Shown here one piece after another: positions 1 through 7,550 of a stretch of 64,000 nucleotides of DNA. A model generated the notes under the pieces. The model was given only the letters and a program-made list of their open reading frames with translations, did no database searches and was not told where the DNA came from. Positions within the stretch are counted from its first letter, which is position 1. The number at the start of each line of letters is the position of its first letter. The position numbers were made by a program, and so were the translations under genes. This DNA is from Bdellovibrionales bacterium RIFOXYD12_FULL_39_22. Its GTDB lineage: Bacteria; Bdellovibrionota; Bacteriovoracia; Bacteriovoracales; Bacteriovoracaceae. Location: positions 1-64,000 of the forward strand of contig MEQL01000040.1 of NCBI GenBank assembly GCA_001770205.1. The letters are read 5' to 3'.

Positions 1-327
1 TTCAATTGTAACATAAAGTATGCCTCCTTGTTTGATAACTATTTTTCAAGGATGGCAGATAAATCAGACTAAATCACTGGCTGCTGTGAAAGCCTTACGA
101 TTTTGACTACTTGAATGGGGGGACTAGTAAATTCTCGTGATTCAATAATTGATTTACTTCTATCTATACTAAATTCCGCCATAAATAATTCTCGCTATTA
201 ATTGACGAATTTTCTTTATCACGATTTCATTAATTCGTCTATATTTAAAAACCAATTAGCGAATTTATGCTTGTCATTTTGTTGCAAGTAAAAACTAAAT
301 TCCATGTAGGAATAAAAGGAAGTTGTT
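1..327. other. AT-rich non-coding stretch
   Basis: No open frame of coding character on either strand. The sequence is AT-rich with scattered short AATTCG/GAATTT motifs, and the only recognisable element is the AAGGAAG ribosome-binding site just before the gene at 328. The promoter of that gene presumably lies here, but no convincing -35/-10 pair was found. Confidence 0.4.
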
Positions 328-894
328 ATGAAAAAAATGTTTTGGTGCCTTACTCTTTTGACAATTGTTCATCTTTCTATTGTGAGGGCCGATTGCCCAA
401 AGGTAATTAAGCTGCGAAGTCAAAATAATACCTACATCACACTTAATGCCAATATACAGGAAGAGGTGAAATACACAGATTTGTCCCCTAGTTATCTCAC
501 TTACATTACAAAACTAGACATACTTATCAAGGGCAATAATCTGAAAAATGATTGGCCTCTTGAAGTTGAAATGGAAAATATTTGTTACGAAAATTATTAC
601 GAAAGAGAAAATTATTTTTCCGTAACACATTTTTTGACTTTGCAGTGGGATCAGAATGCCCAGGGATTTGTTGGTGATCTATTACACGCCAAGAGATGGA
701 CAAATGGCGGCACAACAATAACGACTCCGTTAGAAAAAATTCCAGTTTATGGAAATGGACATAGAAAATACAGAGATTGCTTCCAGCGTCTTCATATCAA
801 AGAAGAGTCTCGAGTGATTGGAGAATGGTCCTATCCTGGAGAACAATTAATTGATCCTGTTACAAATTTAGCATATTTCACAATGGATATTTAA
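328..894 (+). CDS. Secreted protein of unknown function
   Basis: 188 residues. The first 21 residues are a typical Sec signal peptide (MKK start, hydrophobic core, cleavage near RA-DC), so the mature protein is probably periplasmic or exported. The mature part begins with a cysteine followed by PKV, and has two more cysteines (in ENICYENYY and YRDCFQRL) that could pair. It is rich in Tyr, Asn and charged residues and ends in a run of aromatic beta-strand-like segments. I do not recognise a family. A good ribosome-binding site (AAGGAAG) precedes the ATG. It lies 23 bp upstream of the secreted alpha-amylase on the same strand, so the two may be co-transcribed and exported together; that is inference only. 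Confidence 0.75.
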   Translation: MKKMFWCLTLLTIVHLSIVRADCPKVIKLRSQNNTYITLNANIQEEVKYTDLSPSYLTYITKLDILIKGNNLKNDWPLEVEMENICYENYYERENYFSVTHFLTLQWDQNAQGFVGDLLHAKRWTNGGTTITTPLEKIPVYGNGHRKYRDCFQRLHIKEESRVIGEWSYPGEQLIDPVTNLAYFTMDI

Positions 895-917
895 TTGTAG
901 TACTCAAAGGAATTTTT

Positions 918-2297
918 GTGAAAAATATTTTTACATTGGTGATGATGATGATTTCTTTTAAGTGTTTGTCTCAGACTTATTCGAGGACAGTCCAACTTCA
1001 TCTGTTCGAATGGCCATGGGAAGATATTGCAAAAGAGTGTGAGCAATATCTTGGCCCAAATGGATTTGCTGCGGTTCAAGTATCTCCTCCACAAGATCAT
1101 GCCATTTTACCTGGAAGACCCTGGTATGAACGTTATCAACCAGTTTCTTACCAACTCATCAGTAGAAGTGGAGATAAAAAAAGCTTTATCAATATGGTTC
1201 AAAGATGCAAGCAGGCAGGTGTTGATATTTATGTCGATGCGGTTATTAATCACATGACATGGATTCCGCAAAATAGTGCTATTCTTAATAGCATTGGGGG
1301 GAATCAGTACACCTATTATCAATATCCCAATTATAGGTACAACGACTTTCACCATTTTAATTTTAATGGAGATGGTAGTATCGCAAATTACAATGATCGC
1401 TTTGAAGTGCAAAATGGTAATCTGGCTCTTTGTGCGGATCTTAATACGGCTTCGCCTTATGTTCAAAATACCATCGCAAATTATTTAAATGAATTATTAT
1501 CAATGGGTGTAACAGGCTTTCGAATAGATGCTGCAAAACATATTCCCAAGCAAGATTTACAACAAATCTTTTCAAGACTTGCTCATCCTCCATATATTTA
1601 CCAGGAGGTTATTGATTATGGAGATGGGCCAATAAGGGCAAATGAATATTTACCAAATGGAGATGTTTTAAATTTTAAATATTCTAAAATTATTAGTAAC
1701 GCTTTTCTTTACCATCAAACGGCAACACTTATTGATAATTTAAAAAACACAATGGATATTCCTTCAGACAAGGCAGTCGTATTTGTCGATAATCATGATC
1801 TCGAACGAAGCGAACAACACATAAATTATAAGAATGCAAAAGCGTATTACCTTGCCAATGTTTTTATGCTTGCATTTCCTTGTGGGTACCCTCAAGTGTT
1901 GTCTGGTTATCACTTCAATAATTATCATGAAGGACCTCCAACAGATAATCAAGGTTACACACTGTCTCCTTATCAAAGACCTGAGCGATGGGTATTATTT
2001 CACAGGAAGGTAGAAATTTTAAATATGGTACAATTTAGAAACAGAACCAATTCATATTTTGCTTTAACGAATCCTTGGAGTGGAGCTGATGGCCAAATCT
2101 CTTTCGGAAGAGGACCGCTAGGCCATGTTGTTATCAATCCTTCAAACAAAGGCTTTCGGGCAAATATTCAAACATCAATGCGACCTGGTATATACAATGA
2201 CCTTTTAAGACAAGGCAAGGTAGTTGTCATTGATCCTTTGGGGAAAATAAATATTTCGTTGGAGCCATTTGAAGCGATGGCCATTCTTACAAAATAA
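918..2297 (+). CDS. Secreted animal-type alpha-amylase (GH13)
   Basis: 459-residue endo-acting 1,4-alpha-glucan hydrolase with an N-terminal signal peptide (about residues 1-19). All four GH13 signatures are visible: VDAVINHM (106-113), GFRIDAAKH (200-208, nucleophile D204), QEVIDYG (acid/base E230) and FVDNHD (289-294). The N-terminal part (HLFEWPWEDIAKECEQYL, YQPVSYQL, RSGDKKSFINMVQRC) follows the animal-type subfamily GH13_24 rather than ordinary bacterial amylases, and Cys41/Cys97 match the conserved N-terminal disulfide of animal enzymes. Two chloride ligands of animal amylases are kept (R202, N292), but the third (pig Arg337) aligns with Gln326. A C-terminal beta-domain ends the protein; there is no starch-binding module. 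GGCC is much less frequent here than in the core genes, compatible with acquisition. ATG start with AAGGAAT upstream. Confidence 0.93.
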   Translation: MKNIFTLVMMMISFKCLSQTYSRTVQLHLFEWPWEDIAKECEQYLGPNGFAAVQVSPPQDHAILPGRPWYERYQPVSYQLISRSGDKKSFINMVQRCKQAGVDIYVDAVINHMTWIPQNSAILNSIGGNQYTYYQYPNYRYNDFHHFNFNGDGSIANYNDRFEVQNGNLALCADLNTASPYVQNTIANYLNELLSMGVTGFRIDAAKHIPKQDLQQIFSRLAHPPYIYQEVIDYGDGPIRANEYLPNGDVLNFKYSKIISNAFLYHQTATLIDNLKNTMDIPSDKAVVFVDNHDLERSEQHINYKNAKAYYLANVFMLAFPCGYPQVLSGYHFNNYHEGPPTDNQGYTLSPYQRPERWVLFHRKVEILNMVQFRNRTNSYFALTNPWSGADGQISFGRGPLGHVVINPSNKGFRANIQTSMRPGIYNDLLRQGKVVVIDPLGKINISLEPFEAMAILTK

Positions 2298-2402
2298 TAT
2301 TCTCCTGAGCGTTCTCCATCTGGAGAAAAGTGGATCAGAGATTACAAAACTTAAAATATTGTCATTGCTTCATAATTATTTCAAGTTGTTATCTTTGGAT
2401 AA

Positions 2403-2780
2403 CGCAAAGCAAGCAGTTCGAAACCTTTCGCACATTCTCCGCCACTATCAAACCAACCATTTGTTAAGATTGAAATTTTATTAGAAAAATTTCCGAGCTG
2501 TCTGGTTCTGTCTGGTTCGGTTGACCCAAACAGATCTCTCCGCCACAGTGAAATTTTAAACAGTGATCTGGCCAAGCTGTCTGGTCGAGTTTATGGTGAT
2601 GCGCAAAATTCAAGAGAGATCTTCTTTTTTTTAAAAAATCATGAATTAGACAATATAAGAAATAGCATTGGCTCAATTTTCTATTTCTTTGAGTCAGTGA
2701 AGTGCACTAAAGACATTTCAAATATTATTGGTGACAAATATAGCTGTTTTATTGAAATTAAAGATAAATATCTAGATTGA
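2403..2780 (+). pseudogene. Headless open frame, probable 3' gene remnant
   Basis: 126 codons open from a TAA at 2400-2402 to a TGA at 2778-2780 with no ATG and no plausible start. The second half reads like real coding sequence (for example LAKLSGRVYGDAQ, ELDNIRNSIGSIFYFF, YSCFIEIKDKYLD), and an intrinsic-terminator-like hairpin follows 33 bp after the stop, as expected behind a true gene end. No family recognised. It could be the 3' part of a gene whose head was lost in the rearrangements of this accessory zone; it could also be a chance open frame in AT-rich DNA. Confidence 0.35.
2496..2585 (+). repeat. Two copies of 11-bp repeat AGCTGTCTGGT
   Basis: Exact copies at 2496-2506 and 2575-2585, with an extra TCTGGTT at about 2508-2517 between them. 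A third exact copy lies at 3798-3808. All lie inside the accessory zone. They resemble in style, but not in sequence, the AACTGGCC repeats of the IS21 ends nearby. Confidence 0.5.
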
Positions 2781-2812
2781 CGACCAATTTGCGACTACAA
2801 AGACAAGATAAT

Positions 2813-2847
2813 AATGAGAAGGGCTCTTTTTCGTAGCCCTTCTCATT
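2813..2847 (+). terminator. Strong hairpin, intrinsic terminator-like
   Basis: Perfect 13-bp inverted repeat: AATGAGAAGGGCT, 9-nt loop, AGCCCTTCTCATT, then TCC. It closes the open frame ending at 2780. The A-rich side on one strand and the T-rich side on the other make it potentially active in both directions, so it may also stop transcripts coming from the minus-strand TA genes at 2953-3664. Confidence 0.6.
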
Positions 2848-2952
2848 TCCTGGCATTAAAAATCAACCAATGATGAGCATTGTGAATTGTCTTCGCGCCG
2901 GGCCATTAAAAGGCCAAGCGGCGCGCTCTACTAACAATTTAACTATCAATTG

Positions 2953-3390
2953 TTAAACTGCGATTTTGAAAACATCTTCTAGATCGTTCATCTGTTTTGC
3001 CATAGACGAGGGGCCGAGAATACTAAGGCCGTATTTTTCTCTAAAAAACTGTTGAAGAAAGTAGGCGTGGGAGTGATCGATCAGTTGATCGATGTCTTTG
3101 CCTTCCCAATTAGCAATCGTCGATTGGCCGACGTTCAAAAGATTAGCTAGATCGACTTGTGTTATTCCTGACGTCTTTCTTAAAAATCGAAGCTCTTTTC
3201 CGCGCAAGGGAATATTATTTTTTAAAATGGCAAAAGCAATTTTTTCGTGAAGCTCTTTGACGTTGGGTATGTTTATGGAGCGGCCATACTTTGTATTGAT
3301 GGCCTTAACCTTTTTTATGAAGACGTACTCTAGGCCAGATTCGAGGTAGTGATAGTTTTCAATGATTTTATTTTCCATAAATATCTCCAA
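2953..3390 (-). CDS. XRE-family antitoxin / repressor of DUF4258-type TA pair
   Basis: 145 residues. The C-terminal half carries a helix-turn-helix of the XRE type (about residues 60-95: LRFLRKTSGITQVDLANLL, then VGQSTIANWEG), typical of MqsA/HigA-class antitoxins that repress their own operon. The N-terminal half (about 1-50) has no zinc-binding cysteines, unlike MqsA, so it probably only contacts the toxin. It overlaps the upstream toxin-like gene by 23 bp and is translated after it, the toxin-first order of MqsRA- and HigBA-type modules. Role as antitoxin is inferred from family and context. Confidence 0.75.
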   Translation of the reverse strand: MEIFMENKIIENYHYLESGLEYVFIKKVKAINTKYGRSINIPNVKELHEKIAFAILKNNIPLRGKELRFLRKTSGITQVDLANLLNVGQSTIANWEGKDIDQLIDHSHAYFLQQFFREKYGLSILGPSSMAKQMNDLEDVFKIAV

Positions 3391-3664
3391 TTACGGTGAT
3401 GACTAAAGTTTTTGTCTCTTTTAGATAGGCCATGACGATTCTAATTATTTCGCCATCGCAACCTTTTCCATCCCAACAGACCTTAATTTCTTCACCAGTA
3501 TCTATTTCTATTTTTGAGATGCCGCCGGTTAAGTACGCGTCCTCAACGTCCGCAATAGTAATTCTTCGCTCAACCATTCTATTTCGCGCATGTTCCGTAT
3601 AATAAAAACCATCATGCAAGACGAATGATTTTTGTATCAGCGCTTCAATTTCCTTTTTTCTCAT
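3368..3664 (-). CDS. DUF4258-domain protein, probable toxin of TA pair
   Basis: 98 residues. The segment HARNRMVERRITIADVEDAY (about residues 25-44) is the hallmark of the DUF4258 family, small beta-rich proteins regularly encoded beside XRE regulators and regarded as RelE/MqsR-like candidate toxins. The C-terminal part (IIRIVMAYLKETKTLVITVIG) forms the expected last two strands. First gene of a two-gene operon with the HTH protein that overlaps it by 23 bp. Activity as an RNase is not shown by sequence; a non-toxic role is possible. Confidence 0.72.
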   Translation of the reverse strand: MRKKEIEALIQKSFVLHDGFYYTEHARNRMVERRITIADVEDAYLTGGISKIEIDTGEEIKVCWDGKGCDGEIIRIVMAYLKETKTLVITVIGDIYGK

Positions 3665-3684
3665 AAATCCGCCTCTGTTGATAA

Positions 3685-3725
3685 TATCATAAAATGATAA
3701 ATATTGAAAGATGATAACTAGTTAT
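3685..3725 (-). promoter_or_regulatory. Operator candidates of the DUF4258/XRE operon
   Basis: Two inverted repeats lie 20-60 bp upstream of the toxin-like gene: TATCAT-AAA-ATGATA (3685-3699) and the perfect 12-bp palindrome ATAACTAGTTAT (3714-3725). XRE-type antitoxins normally bind such palindromes in their own promoter. Position and symmetry are seen; binding is inferred. Confidence 0.5.
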
Positions 3726-3797
3726 ATTTCATATTTTATCCTAATCCTTTATTGAAAAAAATGTCGGAGACGTAATTTCTTCACCACTTAGATTTTT

Positions 3798-3834
3798 AGC
3801 TGTCTGGTCGGCCGGTCTGGTTTTGGTCTGGTCA
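3798..3834 (+). repeat. CTGGTC-rich repeat patch
   Basis: Contains the third exact copy of AGCTGTCTGGT (3798-3808), followed by three more TCTGGT units within 30 bp. Together with the copies at 2496 and 2575 it brackets the TA operon. Could be scars of an older element or protein-binding iterons. Confidence 0.4.
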
Positions 3835-4083
3835 GTTGCTAGTTTTAATGAAAAATAATGAGATCAGATGAGAAAGGAAAATAGGATAAGTTTTTGATTT
3901 TGCTCTTAGCAATCATCAGAAAACCTTTACTTGCTGTGTCTGCAATTGCAGACCACATAATATCAAAATGAATTCTTATCATGATCAGAAATGCCCATTG
4001 CTGATTTTACAAAAACATGTCGCGAATATATAGGCAATCTAGACAAATGAGCAATCCAAAAAATTAATAGCAAGGGAAAAATG

Positions 4084-4108
4084 AAAAGGGCCATCGTGGG
4101 CCCTTTTT
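4084..4108 (+). terminator. Rho-independent terminator-like hairpin
   Basis: AAAAGGGCC pairs with GGCCCTTTT across a 6-nt loop and is followed by T. The hairpin is symmetrical with A-run and T-run, so it can work in both directions. It lies 16 bp outside the left end of the IS21 element and would stop istAB transcripts leaving the element. Confidence 0.65.
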
Positions 4109-4118
4109 GCTATTGGAT

Positions 4119-4123
4119 GAATT
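4119..4123. repeat. Left target-site duplication GAATT
   Basis: GAATT at 4119-4123 immediately precedes the left IS21 end (TGCGTATTCC) and is repeated exactly right after the right end at 6763-6767. A duplication of 4-8 bp is usual for the IS21 family. Confidence 0.75.
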
Positions 4124-4138
4124 TGCGTATTCCGCTGA

Positions 4139-4193
4139 CAACTGGCCAACGATTCCGCTCGTAACTGGCCGGCCATTCCGCTGCTAACTGGCC
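4139..4193 (+). repeat. Left-end terminal repeats of the IS21 element
   Basis: Three copies of (T/C)AACTGGCC at 4139-4147, 4162-4170 and 4185-4193, exactly 23 bp apart. Multiple terminal repeats of this kind are the IstA-binding sites in IS21 elements. The matching copies at the right end are inverted. Confidence 0.85.
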
Positions 4194-4239
4194 ACCCCAA
4201 AATGCACAAAAAAACTTTTTTACTCTTCTTTATTTATCG

Positions 4240-5040
4240 TCATTTTTCTTTTTTACTTGAGCTTTTTATTTCAGGCTTCTTATTATTTTTGTCAATTTCT
4301 TTTTTCCCATTTTCGTTTTGAACTTTTCTAAGAGAAGGGCCATCTAATTCTATCCGATATGAGTTATGAACCAGTCGATCCAAGATGGCATCTGCAATAG
4401 TGGAATCCCCAATAAGCTCATGCCAATTTTTAACAGGAATCTGACTCGTCACTATAGTTGATTTTAAATCATGCCTCTCCTCAATAATTTCTAAAAAATC
4501 TTTTCTCTCCATTTCGTTGAGTCTTGAGAGGCCCCAGTCATCAATGATTAGCAAATCAACTTTAGCAATGGATGACATTATTTTTGGGTAGCGGCCATCT
4601 CCGTGCGCTACGGCCAGTTCTACGAGAAGTTTTGGCACCCTGGCATAAAGAGACGAATACCCCTCTAAGCACGCTTTGTGGGCCAATGCACACGCTAGGA
4701 AGCTCTTTCCAACACCAGTGTATCCTGTAATCAAAATGTTTCGATGCTCTTTTATCCATTTGCACTGGCCGAGCGAGAGGACAACGCTTCTATCTAAATT
4801 TCGATCACTTTTAAATGATAAGTTTTCAAGGCAAGCGTTGTGCTTAAGCTTGGCACTTTTTAAGCGGCCGGCCAATCTTCTATTGTCACGATCGAGGGCC
4901 TCCTGTTCAATAAGATGGCCCAACCTTTCGTCAAAATTTAGTTTGGAATAATTTTGTGACCTAAGCTGTTCTTCAAATGCCTTCACCATGCCGCTTAATT
5001 TTAACTGTTTCATTTTTTCTAAAGTAGGTACTATCAACAT
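4240..5040 (-). CDS. istB: IS21 transposition helper ATPase IstB
   Basis: 266-residue AAA+ ATPase that selects the target and activates IstA. Walker A GYTGVGKS is at residues 106-113 and Walker B around LLIIDDWG (about 163-170). The N-terminal region (about 1-65) is the IstB oligomerisation/DNA-binding extension; the C-terminal tail after about 240 is very lysine-rich (KKEIDKNNKKPEIKSS), longer than in the typical protein. The gene follows istA after 14 bp and is read on the minus strand. Intact length for the family. Confidence 0.95.
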   Translation of the reverse strand: MLIVPTLEKMKQLKLSGMVKAFEEQLRSQNYSKLNFDERLGHLIEQEALDRDNRRLAGRLKSAKLKHNACLENLSFKSDRNLDRSVVLSLGQCKWIKEHRNILITGYTGVGKSFLACALAHKACLEGYSSLYARVPKLLVELAVAHGDGRYPKIMSSIAKVDLLIIDDWGLSRLNEMERKDFLEIIEERHDLKSTIVTSQIPVKNWHELIGDSTIADAILDRLVHNSYRIELDGPSLRKVQNENGKKEIDKNNKKPEIKSSSKKEK

Positions 5041-5054
5041 ATGCTCTCCTTGTT

Positions 5055-6596
5055 TTAATGAAAATATTCGGGCCCTCTAATATTTTCATGGTTAATTGGG
5101 TTGTCATCATGTTTCGATATCGGTTGAGAATCCAGCCCTTTGTCTAAAATTGATTTGATATGCTTAAAGCCAATTCCTCCAATGGAGATTGCCCTTTTGC
5201 AAGCATTGTCAACGCGCTCTTTTGTGTAATGTTTTTCAAGGCGAATAATTCCTAGACACGTTCGAAAAGATAATTCGGGGTGCTCACCCTGTGAAAATAA
5301 TTTTTCCACCGCGGCCCGAACGTTGGGCCCAATCTTCTCGGCCCAATTTATGATCCTCTCCGGTGACCACTCCGCATAATCACGATGCCCCTTTGGCATA
5401 TGATCAGGGTTGGTCGTTTTGGTGCCCCTTTTATAAATACGTGTATGGGTAGCAATCCTATGATTGTTTAAAAAAATCTCCACGCAAATAGTAGTATATC
5501 TTGCAGTCAAATCATGATTTCTATATTTAAAATGAACGCTGTAATAGCAATGATCAAGTTCAATATGATAATCAATGTTTGCTCTGACATTTTTCCACTC
5601 GGCAATTTCAAAATGAGTTTCTGGCAACTTCTTTAATTCTTTTTTTTCAATCTCTTCAAAAACAGATCGGCGGCTTCCTTCCCGTTTTTGAAACTCCTCG
5701 CCGTTGTATTTTTCTAGCAAATCCCATATCGCCATATTCAATTCATCCAATGAAAAAAAGGTTCGATTCCTGAGTGCTGCCAGAATCCATCGAGAGGCAA
5801 TAAGCACGGCTCCCTCAACGGTTGCTTTGTCTTTGGGCCGTTTTGATCTCGCGGGGATTACGACTGCATAATAATGTTTTGCCATCTCCCTATAGGATTT
5901 ATTAATTGACGGCTCATACTTATCTGCCACCGTCACTCCACTCTTTAAATTATCAGGAACAAGTATCTCTGAGCACCCATCAAAATATTTAAAAGCATTA
6001 ATGTTTGAAGTTAAAAACTCTCTTGAGGTTTGTGACCATGTCGCCTCAATGTAGGTGTAGTGACTCAGTCCAAGAGCAGCAATAAATATTTGCGCTTCTC
6101 TAATCTCTCCTGTTTTGGGATTAGTTATGGGAACAGTTGTTCCCGCATAATCAATAAACATTTTTTCTCCGGCCTTATGAATTTGTCTCATACTTATCTT
6201 CTGATCATTTTTCCAGGCACGATATAAATCACAGTAGTGAGAGTAGTTGCAAAGATCCGGATTTTTCTCTCGACCTTCCTTCCATAAAAGTTTTAGAGTT
6301 ACATGTTTACGCTTGAGCTCCTTATGAATATATTCAAAATCGATTTGAATATTCTCCGCACCCATGTCAATATTTTTGAAAGGAAAAATTTTTATTTTTA
6401 ACTCTTCATCTGATAATTTTTCAATGTCGGTGAAGATTGTAATACCTGCATCAGTGGCCCTATCTACATATGTGGCAACCGTTGATTTTGAACGATGAAC
6501 AATACTCCCAATCAGCCGGTTACTTTTTTGTTCATTAAATTTTAGTCTCAAAATTTCTCGAACTAAATTCATACAAAACCTCTCGGGTACTGCCAT
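5055..6596 (-). CDS. istA: IS21 transposase IstA
   Basis: 513-residue DDE transposase that cuts and joins the IS21 ends. The N-terminal helix-turn-helix (about 18-47, with SNRLIGSIVHRSKSTVATYV) binds the terminal repeats. The catalytic core shows D149 (FIDYAG), D215 (LVPDNLKSG) and E261 (DKATVEG), the family's D-D-E triad. A C-terminal Mu-like beta-barrel and basic region follow (about 340-480). Start ATG at the 3' side of 6596; the protein begins MAVPERFCMN. Full length for the family, no frameshift. Confidence 0.95.
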   Translation of the reverse strand: MAVPERFCMNLVREILRLKFNEQKSNRLIGSIVHRSKSTVATYVDRATDAGITIFTDIEKLSDEELKIKIFPFKNIDMGAENIQIDFEYIHKELKRKHVTLKLLWKEGREKNPDLCNYSHYCDLYRAWKNDQKISMRQIHKAGEKMFIDYAGTTVPITNPKTGEIREAQIFIAALGLSHYTYIEATWSQTSREFLTSNINAFKYFDGCSEILVPDNLKSGVTVADKYEPSINKSYREMAKHYYAVVIPARSKRPKDKATVEGAVLIASRWILAALRNRTFFSLDELNMAIWDLLEKYNGEEFQKREGSRRSVFEEIEKKELKKLPETHFEIAEWKNVRANIDYHIELDHCYYSVHFKYRNHDLTARYTTICVEIFLNNHRIATHTRIYKRGTKTTNPDHMPKGHRDYAEWSPERIINWAEKIGPNVRAAVEKLFSQGEHPELSFRTCLGIIRLEKHYTKERVDNACKRAISIGGIGFKHIKSILDKGLDSQPISKHDDNPINHENIRGPEYFH

Positions 6597-6670
6597 AATT
6601 ACTCCTAATTTGTTTAAAAAAAACGATTAGGTTTTATTATGACACATTAAAAAGTTTTGCATTTTGGGGT

Positions 6671-6748
6671 GGCCAGTTACGGCCGGAATCGGTGGCCAGT
6701 TAGCAGCGGATTGAGTGGCCAGTTACGAGCGGAAAGACCGGCCAGTTG
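6671..6748 (-). repeat. Right-end terminal repeats of the IS21 element
   Basis: Four GGCCAGTT(A/G) copies at 6671-6679, 6694-6702, 6717-6725 and 6740-6748, again exactly 23 bp apart and inverted relative to the left end. The right end thus carries one more repeat than the left, which fits the end next to istA having an extra transposase site and overlapping the istA promoter. Confidence 0.85.
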
Positions 6749-6762
6749 GACTGGAATACGCA

Positions 6763-6767
6763 GAATT
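6763..6767. repeat. Right target-site duplication GAATT
   Basis: Exact copy of the 5 bp at 4119-4123, directly after the right IS21 end GGAATACGCA. Fixes the insertion point. Confidence 0.75.
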
Positions 6768-6803
6768 CACACACACACTGAATTATGTTCAATATTTCTG
6801 CAT

Positions 6804-7055
6804 TCAAGTTCTTTTTAAGATGCTCCACAATCTCTCAATATCTTCAAGAAGTAATTTGGCCATGAAAGTGGTGTAAGGCACGCCTAAGTTTTTTGCTAAG
6901 ATTTTTATCTTTGTGAGAGAATCGCTATCGATCCTCATATTAACTTGTGACGATTTTATCAGCGGTACGTTTCTTTTTTTATCAGCAAGCTTTGTGATTG
7001 CCTCAACGTCATCTTTCGATAGTGAGCTTAATCTGGATTTACTTTTAGACTTCAT
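6804..7055 (-). CDS. CopG/BrnA-like ribbon-helix-helix antitoxin
   Basis: 83 residues. The C-terminal half has the ribbon-helix-helix pattern (beta strand QVNMRIDSDSLTKIKILA followed by LGVPYTTFMAKLLLEDIERL, about residues 38-76), typical of CopG-type antitoxins that act as dimeric repressors. The N-terminal 30 residues are Lys/Ser-rich and probably wrap the toxin. The start overlaps the stop of the upstream gene by 4 bp (ATGA), indicating translational coupling in a toxin-first operon. Antitoxin role is inferred from fold and arrangement. Confidence 0.72.
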   Translation of the reverse strand: MKSKSKSRLSSLSKDDVEAITKLADKKRNVPLIKSSQVNMRIDSDSLTKIKILAKNLGVPYTTFMAKLLLEDIERLWSILKRT

Positions 7056-7375
7056 TTTTTCCTCCCAGGCTTACGGCGATAAGCATTTACGATTCCCAAA
7101 ATTTCTAGATCTTCTCCCCCTATGAGAAAAACGAGTCGGTAGATTTTTGGCGTATCACCATACTCGACATCTGCAACATAATATTCAATATCCTTTGTCA
7201 ATGAGTCTACCTCGAAACTATGCCCGTTGAGCATATAGACAAGCTCCAAGATCAACTCATCATTCATATACGAAGAATGTTTCCCTAAGTAGTGGTTGCC
7301 AATTCTTAGGAGTTTAATATTATGATGATTAACCTCAATGTTTATCGGATATTCTTCATATTTAAAATTATTCAT
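7052..7375 (-). CDS. Small protein, probable RelE-like toxin partner
   Basis: 107 residues, unrecognised at family level. The C-terminal half (IEYYVADVEYGD, KIYRLVFLIGGEDLEILGIVNAYRRK) has alternating strands and ends in the basic Ala-Tyr-Arg-Arg motif seen in RelE/ParE-fold toxins and BrnT-like proteins. No signal peptide or membrane segment. It precedes the ribbon-helix-helix gene with a 4-bp ATGA overlap, the usual layout of a type II toxin-antitoxin pair. The toxin identity is inference from context plus fold-like features; a different regulatory role cannot be excluded. Confidence 0.55.
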   Translation of the reverse strand: MNNFKYEEYPINIEVNHHNIKLLRIGNHYLGKHSSYMNDELILELVYMLNGHSFEVDSLTKDIEYYVADVEYGDTPKIYRLVFLIGGEDLEILGIVNAYRRKPGRKK

Positions 7376-7459
7376 TAATTAAGCTCCGCGTGGCTATACG
7401 AAAATCATTATAACATATCGATTTAATGAATACAACATGTCAAAAACGTATAGTAATCT

Positions 7460-7530
7460 AATTAGTTAAACTAATTCATAGTTGTTGAATGATTTTGTTG
7501 GTTCCTGATGAAATTAATAATATTATTAAT
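7460..7530 (+). promoter_or_regulatory. Promoter with two palindromic operators of the RHH gene
   Basis: A -35 like TTGTTG (7495-7500), 17-bp spacer and -10 like TAATAT (7518-7523) precede the ribbon-helix-helix gene at 7551. The -10 lies inside a perfect 18-bp palindrome (7513-7530, ATTAATAATATTATTAAT). A second palindrome, AATTAGTT-A-AACTAATT (7460-7476), lies upstream of the -35. This is the expected layout for autorepression by the RHH antitoxin. Confidence 0.6.
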
Positions 7531-7550
7531 CTTATTAACAGGAGGAGAGT

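Larger units (their letters stand above)
2298..2952. other. Gap between amylase and TA locus, with gene remnant
   Basis: No intact gene. It holds an open frame without start codon (2403-2780), two copies of an 11-bp repeat (AGCTGTCTGGT), a strong hairpin at 2813-2847, and a second imperfect GC-rich hairpin at 2894-2925 (CGCGCC with GGCGCG, inner GGCC pair) just downstream of the minus-strand antitoxin gene that may help end its transcript. Confidence 0.5.
3665..4123. other. Gap between TA locus and IS21 element
   Basis: No gene seen on either strand. It contains the control region of the TA operon (3685-3725), a CTGGTC-rich patch with one copy of the 11-bp repeat, an AT-rich stretch, and a rho-independent-type hairpin just outside the IS21 end. 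Confidence 0.5.
4124..6762 (-). mobile_element. Complete IS21-family insertion sequence (2639 bp)
   Basis: Ends are inverted: TGCGTATTCC on the left and GGAATACGCA on the right, starting with TG and ending with CA as usual for the family. Inside each end are several AACTGGCC repeats with about 23-bp spacing. It carries istA and istB in the standard order, read from the right end on the minus strand, and GAATT directly repeated on both sides. Both genes are intact with catalytic residues present, so the copy looks recent and possibly active. It sits between two unrelated TA modules and does not interrupt a recognisable gene. Confidence 0.93.

Noticed and set aside
2269-2484. Plus-strand open frame overlapping the end of the amylase gene
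   Set aside because: Starts inside the amylase gene in another frame and has no ribosome-binding site or recognisable domain; judged chance.
4690-4951. Plus-strand open frames inside istB
   Set aside because: Antisense shadows of a conserved IS21 gene.
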